Part shown: in pieces, positions 41,154 to 50,416 of the stretch
Layout: the number at the start of each line of letters is the position of its first letter
How positions within the stretch are numbered: position 1 is the stretch's first letter
From: CAIWHR01 sp963734085
Lineage (GTDB): Bacteria > Pseudomonadota > Gammaproteobacteria > Burkholderiales > Casimicrobiaceae
Direction of reading: 5' to 3'
DNA length: 64,000 nucleotides
Assembly (NCBI GenBank): GCA_963734085.1
Contig: CAVTFT010000013.1
Coordinates: 1-64,000, forward strand
Notes under the pieces: model-generated
What the model was told of the DNA's origin: nothing
Databases searched by the model: none
Seen by the model: only the letters and a program-made list of their open reading frames with translations
Translations under genes and position numbers: made by a program

Positions 41154-41517
41154 GTGAATGAGCGAAGCAACAAACCCAGTCGCTGCGCCGGGGTAGTGGC
41201 GGCAGCATGTACACAAGGAAAGCGCAGGCAACACGGGAAGCCCCAAGGCGTGGTCGGGGACGACCAACCGGAGGCCGGTGACGGACAGCCCGGGCGCTCT
41301 GGGGTGACGGAGAGGTTCGTAATACCGCTGAAGCCGGGTAACGCCGGTGGAGGGAAGGGACCTCAGTTCAAGACGAACGCAGGAAGTAGCGAGGACGTGG
41401 AGATTGGGCAACCTAGCAACTCCGGTGAGTGTTCAGAAGCTACAGATGGCGTTGCACGCGAAAGCGAAGGCAGAACCGGGCTTCCGCTTCTACGCCCTGT
41501 ACGACAAGATCAGTGTG
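41154..41517 (+). pseudogene. 5' remnant of a group II intron reverse transcriptase
   Basis: The frame around 41404-41517 reads S-V-Q-K-L-Q-M-A-L-H-A-K-A-K-A-E-P-G and then FRFYALYDKI. This is the N-terminal RT-0/RT-1 region of group II intron maturases (VQ-x-L-Q-x-A-L-x-x-K-A-K...RFYxLYDKI). Upstream DNA has the GC-rich, highly structured look of intron domains. The rest of the reverse transcriptase is gone: after LYDKI the sequence becomes unrelated by about 41520. It is inert. Confidence 0.65.
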
Positions 41518-41723
41518 AGTTTCGGGCAGCATGCCCGGCGGTCCGGGCAAGTCAAGACGTGCTGCGCTGCCCGTGATGACCCGTCGTAGCGTTGGACCGC
41601 CTTTATCCTTTCATGCGGCCGGGAATAAGAGCCGTGTCGCGCCGGTAAGACGCGTAAGGCGGCGTGTCCATGAGGCTGCGTCCGCCAAATCGAAGGGCAG
41701 CCGACTACTGACGGGGAATCCGG

Positions 41724-42012
41724 ATGGCTTTTGATAACTCTGCTCTTGTTCGAGACATCGACAGTTCCCGCCTTGAAACGGCGTACTCACGAACCATCGA
41801 GGTCAAGGTGTCCGACGCAACGATCATCGGACCCGGAGGTGGCACCGCCAAGTCATTGGTAATAAACGCTGGCGCCGTGCGGTTCGGCCAGGATGGCGAC
41901 AACCATGGGCTCGAAGACGGCCGCAACGAGGACAGTCAAGACGCGGAGATCGATGGGGCGACGGGGCGACGAACAGTCACACTTAACCTACGGCTCCACT
42001 ACGTCACCAATG
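41724..42012 (+). pseudogene. unrecognised gene, 3' end replaced by IS630 DNA
   Basis: ATG 41724 follows GGGGAATCCGG. The first ~95 residues (MAFDNSALVRDIDSSRLETAY, then VSDATIIGPGGGTAKSLVINAG) look genuine, with mixed beta and acidic Asp/Gly/Asn-rich content (DGDNHGLEDGRNEDSQDAEI). From about 42013 the frame is out-of-frame IS630 transposase sequence. The gene is probably the truncated first member of the operon continuing at 42496-44352. Confidence 0.5.
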
Positions 42013-42509
42013 GGCGCGACGTGAATGCAGCGCGCCTATCAGCGCGATCCCGAAGCCATCGAGCGTTGGCAACGGGAAACCTATCCTTCCATAGCCAAAC
42101 AAGCCAAGACGCAAGGCGCTGACATCTTCTTCTGGGATGAGTCCGGTTTCCGCGCCGACACGGTCCATGGCAAGACCTGGGGAGTACGGGGTCAAACGCC
42201 GGTGGTGCCTCGGCCCGGGCAGCGGCAGTCGTTCAGTGCCGCTTCGGCGGTCAATGCCAATGGCGCGTTCTGGTTCTGCACCTACGACGGCGCGCTCAAC
42301 GCCGAGCTGTTCATCGCGTTGCTGCAACAGATGATGAAGTACGCAGGCGGCCGGTCCATCTGGTGCTCGATAGCTTGCCGGCGCACAAGAAGGCGATCGT
42401 GCGCGATTACGTGGCTGCGACCGACGGCAAGTTGACCTTGCACTTCCTGCCTGGCTACGCGCCCGACCTGAATCCGGACGAGTTGGTGTGGAGTCATGTC
42501 AAGCGTACA
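42013..42509 (+). pseudogene. IS630-type transposase fragment, frameshifted
   Basis: QRAYQRDPEAIERWQRETYP, FFWDESGFRADTVHGKTWG (first D), and after a frameshift near 42350, HLVLDSLPAHKKAI (second D), GYAPDLNPDELVWSHVKRT (E). Both ends are missing: the N-terminal HTH domain and the last ~30 residues. No terminal repeats remain. It separates two parts of a host gene cluster. Confidence 0.82.
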
Positions 42510-42798
42510 AGGGACGGTTAATGGCGGTGCCCTGATCGGCGCGGCATCGTTTGCCGCGTTCGGCAATGTGGGGCTGACCTCCCAAACAAACTATCTGGGT
42601 GACACCACCTTTGGTGCCGCAGTCGACAATGCAAAGACTGACCTGACGGACCCGGTGCTTCCCCAGGGCAATCCGACGAAAGACTTGTGGTTCTTTACCG
42701 ACGCCAGTGCAGAAAGGACCGGCGACGACATTTTTTGTCAGATCAATCGCCTTGCCTATCAATCCTGGGCGCTGCTGAAGGCGCCGGGAGACCAGTAG
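42496..42798 (+). CDS. hypothetical protein, N-terminus set by IS630 junction (100 aa)
   Basis: The first few codons (from ATG 42496) derive from the end of the IS630 fragment, so the natural start is uncertain. The body reads GGALIGAASFAAFGNVGLTSQTN, FGAAVDNAKTDLTDPVLPQGN and WFFTDASAERTGDDIFCQINRLAYQSW. It is small, soluble and not a family I know. It is 22 nt upstream of the Big-like protein gene, suggesting an operon. Confidence 0.55.
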   Translation: MSSVQGTVNGGALIGAASFAAFGNVGLTSQTNYLGDTTFGAAVDNAKTDLTDPVLPQGNPTKDLWFFTDASAERTGDDIFCQINRLAYQSWALLKAPGDQ

Positions 42799-42820
42799 CA
42801 AGGCCCGCCAGGAGCACCCA

Positions 42821-43669
42821 GTGGCCTCTCCGCATGAAGACTACCGATCGTTCCTGATCGATCGCGACGCTGATCACCCCGACGAGGTTGCGTTCCCCGA
42901 GGGCTTGGACGTGGGAATTGTATCGGGCGTTCAAGCGTACCCGCCGCCCGAAGGGGCAGTGGCCGTCGGCAATCGCTTATTGATTTTCGCAGGCACCGCA
43001 ATCTTTGAGGTGCACGGTGAGCAAGGCAATATCAACCGGGGGATCGTGCGAGTTCGCCTTCGTCACGCACTTCCCAAGGCGGTTACGCTCATCGGTTCTG
43101 CGACGGTTGCCGCCCTCGCGTCCATTCACAGTACCGACGAGGAGGACGCTGTATTCGCGGCGGACGGCGCAGAGACGGTCCTGGGGCCAACGGTTGGCGG
43201 CCTCCTGCCGGCCAACGGCCTCCCGGGCGACGAGTTGTACGTGATCATCGATGCAGCCGTCTTCGGCGAGGAAACGAATCTTCAGCGCATTGCCTACCAG
43301 GCCAATGTGCTAGTCCTTGACGAGCAGCCGGACTTCGATTCGCTGCTCGTCGCAGTCGATGGAACCAACAGCTTCGCCAGTTCGATCACATTGTTTGGCC
43401 ATGGAGCTTGGGATTTTCGTCTCACGCTGACAGGCCCTGCGCCAGGCAACGCGGGAGACGTGGTGAGCTTCAATCTGAACTCGAGTGACTCTTCCGTAAT
43501 CGACATCGGGCTGGATAGCCTAGTGCAGATTCCCGCCGGCGCGACCAGCGCAACGTTCCGAGCACGTTCCGTCGGAGGAGCACCGGGGATCGCGACGATT
43601 ACGGCCACTGCGCTGTTTGGCAGAAAAGCCTCCAGGACGGCCCAAATCACGGTCACCATCGTCCGCTAG
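42821..43669 (+). CDS. protein with C-terminal Big-like domain (282 aa)
   Basis: A GTG start at 42821 is supported by CAGGAGCA. Residues ~20-165 alternate beta strands and turns (EGAVAVGNRLLIFAGTAIFEVHG, LPKAVTLIGSATVAALASI). Residues ~190-280 form an immunoglobulin-like bacterial Big domain (VVSFNLNSSDSSVIDIGLDS, VQIPAGATSATFRARSVGG, GIATITATALFG). There is no signal peptide. Such domains usually mediate protein-protein or surface contacts. It sits in a run of same-strand genes disrupted upstream by IS630. Confidence 0.65.
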   Translation: MASPHEDYRSFLIDRDADHPDEVAFPEGLDVGIVSGVQAYPPPEGAVAVGNRLLIFAGTAIFEVHGEQGNINRGIVRVRLRHALPKAVTLIGSATVAALASIHSTDEEDAVFAADGAETVLGPTVGGLLPANGLPGDELYVIIDAAVFGEETNLQRIAYQANVLVLDEQPDFDSLLVAVDGTNSFASSITLFGHGAWDFRLTLTGPAPGNAGDVVSFNLNSSDSSVIDIGLDSLVQIPAGATSATFRARSVGGAPGIATITATALFGRKASRTAQITVTIVR

Positions 43670-43713
43670 ATACACCTTTGTTTTCAATTCTCCGGTCAAG
43701 AGAAACAACTGCG

Positions 43714-44352
43714 ATGCCCAGACGATTGTCCGATTCCGGTCCCGCAAAGATCGCGTTACCGTCGGGGCATGCCCTTGTCGGCTTTCCTACTTTTGCCCGG
43801 GACACGCCAGATCTTACGTCGGTGGCGAACGTCCAGGCGCAGGCGGCCGCATTTCTTGCGGTCATGACGTGTCAGTTGCGCGTGCTGAGTCTATTGAAGC
43901 CGCTCATAGAGATAATCACAAATTTGTCGAATCCTTCGCCGACGTCCCTCCAGCAGTTTGCTCGGGCCGCAGTTGATCTGCGTCCCTGCCTGACCATGAC
44001 CTCACCTACAATATTGCAGCCGTTCCTGAGAGATTTGCTGTGCGTGCAGATTAAAGGTCTTGCTGAGCTTCGCGAGAGCTTGCGTGCGATTTTGGCCGGT
44101 ACTGCGGGAAGGATTACTCCCGCCAAATTGCGGGTGTTGCTATCCAGATATCCGCCAATCGTGGAGCTGTTCGATCTAGCGCGTGGTTTTTACCTCCTCG
44201 TGGGCATCGATCTGCCTCCGGCTCCGCCACTGTCCGACAGCACGGACCGCGGTTCGCTGCAGCAAGATAGCCGGATGCTCGCCGACTTTATCGCCGCATT
44301 GAAGACGATCGGCGACGCGCTTGGCGCATGTCGCTCCGCGCGATTGCCCTAA
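43714..44352 (+). CDS. hypothetical helical protein (212 aa)
   Basis: ATG 43714 starts MPRRLSDSGPAKIALPSGHALVG. The protein is almost entirely helical (AAAFLAVMTCQLRVLSLLKPLIEII, LRDLLCVQIKGLAELRESLRAIL, LLSRYPPIVELFDLARGFYLLVG), with no obvious transmembrane segment. It follows the Big-like gene by 44 nt. I do not recognise it. The interval 44353-44562 holds no gene. Confidence 0.6.
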   Translation: MPRRLSDSGPAKIALPSGHALVGFPTFARDTPDLTSVANVQAQAAAFLAVMTCQLRVLSLLKPLIEIITNLSNPSPTSLQQFARAAVDLRPCLTMTSPTILQPFLRDLLCVQIKGLAELRESLRAILAGTAGRITPAKLRVLLSRYPPIVELFDLARGFYLLVGIDLPPAPPLSDSTDRGSLQQDSRMLADFIAALKTIGDALGACRSARLP

Positions 44353-44562
44353 GCCGACGTGGTGGTGCAATCGTCAGCCGCGACGCTCGCTGCGTTCGTC
44401 GTGACCGGCCGCTTCAGAGAAGCTTGGATGGCCGAGAAGGGTCGTGATCTGACTTTACGGTCGCGCCACTAAGCGGCTGGGCGCATATCTCGCTACGGTG
44501 AACATCGGGGGTTCAGAGGGGGTTTGGTACAGTGCGCTGGGTTCATCCAACTCAGGACACAC

Positions 44563-45027
44563 ATGCCGAACATTGGAGCCGTACTACGCGAGGAAATTTC
44601 AAGGCTTTCTCGTAGAGAAAGTCGCAGCCAGGTCGATACGACCAAGAAGGCCACCGCGCAACATCGCCGGGACATTGCAGTGCTGAAGCGCCAAGTCGCG
44701 CAACTCCAGCGTCAGGTAGCACTGCTTTCGCGCAAGGTTCTCGGCGCACCGCCGGCGGTGTCTTCCGGTCCGACCGCAAAGCGGGTGCGATTCGTCGCGA
44801 AGGGATTGCGATCCCAGCGCAATCGACTCGGCCTTTCCCAAACCGAATTGGCCACGCTATTGGGCGTCAGTGCCCAATCGATCTACAACTGGGAGAGTGA
44901 ATCGGCTCGTCCCCACAATGAGCAACTAGCGAAGCTGGCCGCGCTTCGTGGGATCGGTAAGCGGGAAGCTGGGGAAAGGTTAAAACAACTGATCGGCACG
45001 AACGGCAAGAGCCGGCGCAAGACCTAG
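44563..45027 (+). CDS. XRE-family helix-turn-helix regulator (154 aa)
   Basis: Residues ~30-65 form a heptad-like helix (RRDIAVLKRQVAQLQRQVALL), a likely coiled coil for oligomerisation. Residues ~80-140 are a Cro/C1-type HTH (LRSQRNRLGLSQTELATLLGV, SAQSIYNWESESARPHNEQLAKL). The tail is basic (GTNGKSRRKT). An HTH repressor just inside an island end is common; control of the adjacent recombinase is an inference. Confidence 0.85.
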   Translation: MPNIGAVLREEISRLSRRESRSQVDTTKKATAQHRRDIAVLKRQVAQLQRQVALLSRKVLGAPPAVSSGPTAKRVRFVAKGLRSQRNRLGLSQTELATLLGVSAQSIYNWESESARPHNEQLAKLAALRGIGKREAGERLKQLIGTNGKSRRKT

Positions 45028-45159
45028 CAACCAGATGTCGCGAAAGGGTCTTGCTGCGCCTGGGACAACCTAGTTATTCAAACAGCGCGTGGGTAGAGCG
45101 TGGCTAGAGCTCGATCAATGATTTCTGACTCAGCGTAGTGATCTTGTAACGCAATGAGG

Positions 45160-45199
45160 CTAAGCGTGGCTAAGCACGGCTAAACGTGGTTAGACTTGG
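45160..45199. repeat. four tandem 10-bp repeats near att copy 2
   Basis: CTAAGCGTGG, CTAAGCACGG, CTAAACGTGG and TTAGACTTGG are contiguous, 75 bases from the att core at 45275. Related TAGAGCGTGG units precede them at about 45095. Iterated short repeats next to a recombinase attachment site suggest accessory protein-binding sites. Confidence 0.55.
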
Positions 45200-45228
45200 T
45201 GTTGAACATGCGTCGTAAGTGATTGATA

Positions 45229-46888
45229 TTAAATACTAAAATGCTCGTCACCGGCCCTACGAACCGAACCAGAGGGTCGTGGGTTCAAATCCTGCCGGGC
45301 GCGCCAGTCATTAACGAAGCTGGGCACTTCACCCAGCTTTCTTTTTTGCATGAAACCGATGGCGTCCGCTACCCGGCGGTGACTGCCCCGAACGACGAGC
45401 TCGTCGCCGTCCAGTCGGATCTCATCGACGAGCAGCCGCAAGTATGCTTTGCCGAGGCCGGACGTCGGATCGGCGAATCGCTCCTTGAGCGCCAGACAGA
45501 AGGCGTTGACGGTGTCGGCATTCACGCGGCGTACGGCGAGCGCCTGACGGTCTTTGAGCTTCGCCATCTCCGTTAATATTTCGCAGCGACGCGCCTTGAG
45601 CTTTTGGGTGCGCGTGCGCAGCGTCTCGTCGATCGATACCGCGCCTTCCTCGACGGCCTGATAAAGGCGGTCCAGTCCGATCGAGGCGCGTTCGAGCTCT
45701 TTGGCCAGAGTGATCAGCCGCGCATCTTCGGCCGTTTTGGCTTGCCGTTGGTGACGCAACAGTTCGTTGAGCATGAGTGAGACGCGCTCCGATGTGAATA
45801 CGCGCTCGGAGAGCGCATCGAGCACCCTTGCGTCGGTCTGCTCGCGCGGGAGATTCTTTGCGGTGCAGGCGTCCCCGCTTTTGGCGAGGCGTGTGGTGCA
45901 TTTGTAGTAGCGATAGCGGCCGCTTTTGCCGGACATCCTGCGTCATACCGGCACCGCAATGGCCGCATTTGAGCAGGCCAACGAGCGGCGCCGGCGATGA
46001 CACCACGCGCGGCGGCACCGTCTTCGGATTACAGCTTGCCCGCCGCTTCGCCGCCCGCTCGAAGGTGCCGGCATCGATGATCGCGGGGACGGCGACGGCG
46101 ATCCATTCCGGCTGGGGCCGCTCCTTACGCGTCTTGGAATTGCGGCGGTTGAAGTAGAAGCATCCGGCATAGAGCGCGTCGGATAGCAACCGGTTGATCT
46201 TCTGGATCCGCCATGGGCGTCCCCGCATGGTGAGGCCCTGGCCGTTCAAATAGGTGGCGATCGCCTTCATCCCCAGCACGTTGCCATCGTGGCCCTGAAG
46301 GTAGAGGCGGTAGATCTCGCGCACACTCTCCGCTTCCAGCGGATCGATCTCGAGCCGGCGCTTCCGCCGGCCGCGGTTGCCCACCGCATCGGTTGCCATC
46401 GCGCGGTAGCCAAAGGGGGGTACCGAACCGTTCCAGTAGCCCTGGCGCGCGTTCTCTTGCATGGCACGCTGCGTATGCTTGGCGTTTTCCTTGCTCTGGT
46501 ACTCGTCAAAGAGGCTGAAGAGCTTGCTTGCCATCTCACCGGCGGCGTCGTCGGTCGTCTCCTGGGTGATCGAGATGACTTTCACGCCACTGCGCTTCAG
46601 CAACCGCTCGTACTTCAGGAATTCGAAGAGGTCGCGGAAGAAACGCGAGCGCGAGTGCACCAGGATCGCGTCGAAAGGGGCGGGCGGCTGCGTCGCATCG
46701 GCGATCATCTGCTGGAATACGGCGCGCCGGTCATCGGTGGCACTGGCACCAGGTTCCACGTACTCGCAGGTAATCGCGAGGCTGCGCGCTTTGCAGTATT
46801 CGCGCAGCTGTCGCAGCTGATCGGGAATCGACAGATCGTTTTCGGCTTGGCGGGAGGTGGACACCCGCGCATACAGCGCTACGGCCAT
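45229..46888 (-). pseudogene. large serine recombinase, frameshifted near 45936
   Basis: The start at 46888 gives the canonical MAVALYARVSTSRQAE with catalytic Ser (VSTSRQ). It is followed by the resolvase domain (ILVHSRSRFFRDLFEF), a recombinase domain (GYWNGSVPPFGYRAM) and the first zinc-ribbon half (LLKCGHCGAGMTQ). There one extra G (CAG-G-ATG) breaks the frame. The second half continues MSGKSGRYRYYKC, with the remaining Cys and a coiled-coil tail. The frame then reads through att copy 2 (WRARQDLNPRP) to 45229. A 67-codon in-frame GTG extension upstream exists but is not family-like. A sequencing error cannot be excluded. Confidence 0.88.
45275..45306 (+). other. att-like copy 2: 3' end of a tRNA
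   Basis: These 32 bases are identical to 23757-23788, and similarity extends about 8 bases further upstream (GAACCAG). The sequence lies inside the 3' end of the serine recombinase frame, the same geometry as copy 1 with its tyrosine integrase. Confidence 0.75.
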
Positions 46889-47127
46889 GGTTGATCGCCT
46901 CCGTTGCCAGTGTCGGAATCGATCCTCTGGTGGAAATACCCGATCGAAGAGTCGCGTGAGATGGGTTTGGACGAGTTCGAGTTCGCCCGCAACCAACGCA
47001 TCCTCGGGTAGCGACACGAAGAGCTTAACAGAGGCCGGCGGGCTCTGCCCGCCGGACGCGCTGTTACGCTGGCGCCGCTCGCTCGCCACGGCAAGTTATT
47101 CCAACGCCACCCTTGGAACGTCGTCGT

Positions 47128-47304
47128 TCAAGTCGCGCATCGGCGCCTCCTTCTGCGGGGTGGTGGCGAGGAGGCGAGCGGCAGCGCATCCATGGCCGCG
47201 ATTTCTTCGAGCACCGCCGCCAACTTCTCGACTGACGGGTCTAGTACCGGCGTGGCGTCCTTTACCGGCCTGCCGTTGTGGGCCTTGATTCGTTTCCTGC
47301 GCAT
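47128..47304 (-). CDS. small hypothetical protein upstream of serine recombinase (58 aa)
   Basis: ATG 47304 opens MRRKRIKAHNGRPVKDATPV, then helix DPSVEKLAAVLEEIAAMDAL and a Pro/Arg tail. Small genes directly upstream of and co-transcribed with large serine recombinases are common. The Arg-rich end makes it uncertain whether the stop is original. Confidence 0.4.
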   Translation of the reverse strand: MRRKRIKAHNGRPVKDATPVLDPSVEKLAAVLEEIAAMDALPLASSPPPRRRRRRCAT

Positions 47305-47930
47305 GCTTGCTTTCCCTTCATCGAACGTTGTACAAAGGCGCCAGGGCGCCGTTCTTTGCTGCCTGGTGTCAAACCATTCAGGTAAGTGTTACTGCTCGCC
47401 TGAAGACGCCGTAGCGGCCCCAGTGGATACATGCGAGCGACGGAGGACACCCCTCCGTTTGTGCGGTTGGTTTGCTGCTCGCCCTGCGCCCGCACGGCGC
47501 TTTCTTGGCGTCGCGATGGCGCTTCCCCGGGGAAGCGCGCAGCGCGAGAGTCATTAACCCAGGACTCACGGAGCGCCGTTAAGGCGCGGCTTGTGATCCG
47601 TTACGCGAATCATTCGGCGCCGAGCGTTGCACTCGTCGCGGCAGAAGACGTGATGGACTCGCCTCGAGGCCATCACGTGGGTTCCGAACCTTCATCACGC
47701 GAAGGAACCCCCTTGAAAGCCGCGCCGACTGTGGTATGCGCGCGTACGTCACTGCCGGCTTGCGCCGTGCAGTAACGACGCGCGCAGGGCACGATGCGGG
47801 CGCGGCTACGGCCTCACGCCACGTCGTGCGGGGCGAGCTTGAGGCTCGCGACACACGAGCGGCGCGAAGGCCTTGCGCAGCACGCACCGCCTGTTGGCGG
47901 CGTTTCTCGGGGTAGGCTCGGGTGAAGGCC

Positions 47931-47962
47931 GGTGGCGCCCGCGGTTCTCTGCAGGCGCCACC
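47931..47962. repeat. 9-bp inverted repeat
   Basis: GGTGGCGCC (47931-47939) and GGCGCCACC (47954-47962) pair perfectly around a 14-nt loop. There is no T-run on either side. It is a possible RNA hairpin or protein site. Confidence 0.4.
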
Positions 47963-48356
47963 GCAACTTAGGTGGCAACGCTCAAGGCAGCGGGTGGCGC
48001 AATGGTCCCCGTCGTTTCGACGAGGACGCGCGAAGCAAATAGCACGCGCACGGACAGCCGCGTCGCTCCCACTACTCTGAGGTTGCACCTAGACGTATCG
48101 ATCCTGCGTCAAGCGCAGGACCGCTGCGTCGCTAAGAACGCTTTCGCGTCCGCGACCGAGGCAACTGACAACGCTGCGTGGCCGCTCTTGAAGAACCGGG
48201 TGCTTACGTCTGGCGTGAACACCTGGCCACCCCTCTCGGGATGTCTCCTGACAGAACAGCGACTGTCCATCTGACCGTCACGAGGACGACCATTGCTCTA
48301 TGAGCCCCGCCTCTCGACTGCTCGACGGGCTCGATCATCACACTGGTTGCCACGCG

Positions 48357-48400
48357 GGAAAAAGAAAAGGCCCCCGGTCCTTGCGAACTGAGGGCCTTGC
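48357..48400 (-). terminator. intrinsic terminator on the minus strand
   Basis: Read on the minus strand, AAGGCCC, an 18-nt loop and GGGCCTT are followed by TTCTTTTTC. The shape is classic for Rho-independent termination. No minus-strand gene is recognised upstream of it, which hints at an unannotated transcript entering from about 48400-48800. Confidence 0.65.
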
Positions 48401-49007
48401 TGCGTGACGCACCGTCGGGTCCATGCACGAGGCATGGCCGAAGGCCCATCACATGGCACCGCCAGACCTTGCGATCCGACAACGCCAGCTATGCTCGGGC
48501 GCTAGACCGAGCGCACAACCTAAGTCGCTTGCGCGACAAGATCGGAATCGCTTCCGATCACTTCAAGGGCGCGTAACGAGCGCAACGCCAATACCGAGGT
48601 ACTGGACTTCATGCTGGCTGGATGACCAGTCGACATGAAGGCTGTGTGAGCACGATGCTCACCGATAGCGACTCGAGTATTGCACTGCCGGTGCGCCACT
48701 TCAAGGGTCGGTACGACGAAATGGGGGATGCAAGCCGAAAAGCACGGCATTTCGGGGTGCTTTCCGTCTTGACATCGCGCGGGTGTAGATTGAAGCGGAA
48801 GCAGGAGAACGCACCTGCTTTCGCTAATCTTGCATCAAGCCACGTCGTTCAGCATGGATACACCGCTTTGGCCAAACGCGATGGTGCCCCACTCGACGCG
48901 AACGGCCGGACGCGGCCAGTAGCAGCCCATCGAGAATTTTCCACAAAGCGGACGGCCAAGCCTAGAATTCCATGCTCGGACGTCGCAAAGACCATGGGAA
49001 TTATTAG

Positions 49008-50069
49008 ATGACAAGGAACATTCACCAGCACGCTCAGCTGATTGCGATTATCTGCGCTTCGATCATATTGGCACCAATCCAAGCCGCGCTGGCCTGCACG
49101 CGCGTGCTGTGGAACGACAACAAGCTAGCAGTAGTCGTTGGTCGTACGATGGATTGGCCCGAGTCTACCGAGCCGGTCCTCACCGTCTTTCCGAGGGGCA
49201 TGAAGCGCGACGGCAGCCGCGTAGGCGCGCAAGTCGTCGTGACAGACAACCCGGCGCGCTGGACTTCCCGATATGGGAGCGTCGTCACGACTATCTATGG
49301 CGTCGGCACTGCGGACGGCGTCAACGAGAAGGGCTTCGCGATCCACATGCTTTATCTAAACGCGACCAATTTCGGACCGCGCGATGAAGCCAAGGTTGGC
49401 GTGCAAGCCGGGTTATGGGGCCAGTATCTTCTGGATAATGCCGCGACCGTTGTCGAAGCTCTGGAGTTGATGAACGGAATGCAGCCCGTAATGGTTTCGG
49501 TGCACGGCCACAAAGCGACCGTTCACCTCGGGATCGAGGATGCCACCGGCGACTCTGCCATCATCGAATACATCAATGGAAAGCCGTTGTTTCATCATGG
49601 TCGTGAGTTTCGCGTGATGACCAACGATCCGACCTACGATGAGCAACTGGCGAACCTTGCCCGCTTTGACTTTACCAATGCGACGCGCCAGACGCCCCTT
49701 CCAGGCAATGTCGATCCGCGCGATCGCTTCGTCCGCTCGAGCTATTTTCTGCAGATGCTGCCCGAGCCAAAATCCGAGCGTGAGGCAATCGCGGGAATCC
49801 TCGCAATCGCCCGCAATGCCTCCGTACCTTTTGGTGCGCCGAACAATGCGCCAGGCACGCTTTACAACACCGAGTACCGCACCGCCATCGATCTTACGGA
49901 CCGTCGATATTTCTTCGAACTTACGACAACGCCGAACGTGATCTGGATGGACCTAGCCAAGTTCAACTTGCAGGCTGGAGCGCCTGTCATGATCCTTGAT
50001 CCAGATAATATCGATCTTTCTGGCAACGTATCGGCGAGATTTGAGAAGGCCAACAAAGTGCCATTCTGA
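49008..50069 (+). CDS. linear-amide C-N hydrolase (penicillin V acylase / bile-salt hydrolase family), exported
   Basis: A signal peptide (hydrophobic LIAIICASIILAPIQAALA) ends directly before Cys30 (ALA-CTRVLWND). Cleavage would expose this Cys as the N-terminal nucleophile, as in Ntn hydrolases of the choloylglycine hydrolase family. Other family residues visible: the R-x-M-D-W block (VVGRTMDWPE), the NEKGFAIHMLYLN strand pair, VMTNDPTYDEQ and the YNTEYRTAIDL region near the C-terminus. The 353-residue length is typical. It is predicted to be periplasmic and to hydrolyse amide bonds, possibly N-acyl homoserine lactones, beta-lactams or conjugated acids; substrate is not predictable here. 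It is a single-gene unit. Confidence 0.9.
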   Translation: MTRNIHQHAQLIAIICASIILAPIQAALACTRVLWNDNKLAVVVGRTMDWPESTEPVLTVFPRGMKRDGSRVGAQVVVTDNPARWTSRYGSVVTTIYGVGTADGVNEKGFAIHMLYLNATNFGPRDEAKVGVQAGLWGQYLLDNAATVVEALELMNGMQPVMVSVHGHKATVHLGIEDATGDSAIIEYINGKPLFHHGREFRVMTNDPTYDEQLANLARFDFTNATRQTPLPGNVDPRDRFVRSSYFLQMLPEPKSEREAIAGILAIARNASVPFGAPNNAPGTLYNTEYRTAIDLTDRRYFFELTTTPNVIWMDLAKFNLQAGAPVMILDPDNIDLSGNVSARFEKANKVPF

Positions 50070-50287
50070 GTCTCTCAACAACTTACTCGAGCTGACGGCC
50101 CGGGCCGCGCCCAGCTGGGTGGCAGATGTCTGCTCTAGAGTCGGCCGGCCGTCCGAGTTGGGTCGCCTGCCGCCATTCGGAGCATCGAAAAACTTTCAGT
50201 CCAGCGCCCATCTTTGCCCGATTCGAGGAGCCGCGAAGCGCTCAAACATCAAGGGATCGACAAGACTTCGCGCCAGTGCCCATCTTC

Positions 50288-50305
50288 ATCCTGCCGGGCG
50301 CGCCA
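50288..50305 (+). other. att-like copy 3 (short)
   Basis: ATCCTGCCGGGCGCGCCA repeats the last 18 bases of att copies 1 and 2. It lies 112 bases beyond the stop of the tyrosine integrase at 50417, again on the integrase's 3' side. An AAAACCAG element near 50328 resembles the arm repeats at copy 1. Confidence 0.6.
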
Positions 50306-50416
50306 TTTTTCAAAGGCTTAGCACCTCAAAACCAGATGCTTGGCCTGTCTGCGCGACTTTTGCGCGACCCTTTATCCACAGGTTAGGGTCGCCCATCGTT
50401 TCTTTCTCGCTACGCA

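Larger units (their letters stand above)
47305..49007. other. 1.7-kb gene-poor region
   Basis: No frame on either strand has convincing composition or start signals. The region contains a strong minus-strand terminator (48357-48400), a 9-bp inverted repeat (47931-47962) and many short GC-rich dyads. Sequence near 48420-48600 has a CATGCACGAGGCATGG dyad. It may hold a structured non-coding RNA or degraded coding sequence. Confidence 0.45.

Noticed and set aside
40845..41411. 188-codon minus-strand frame
   Set aside because: Lies opposite group II intron-like DNA; such antisense frames are common misannotations in intron sequences.
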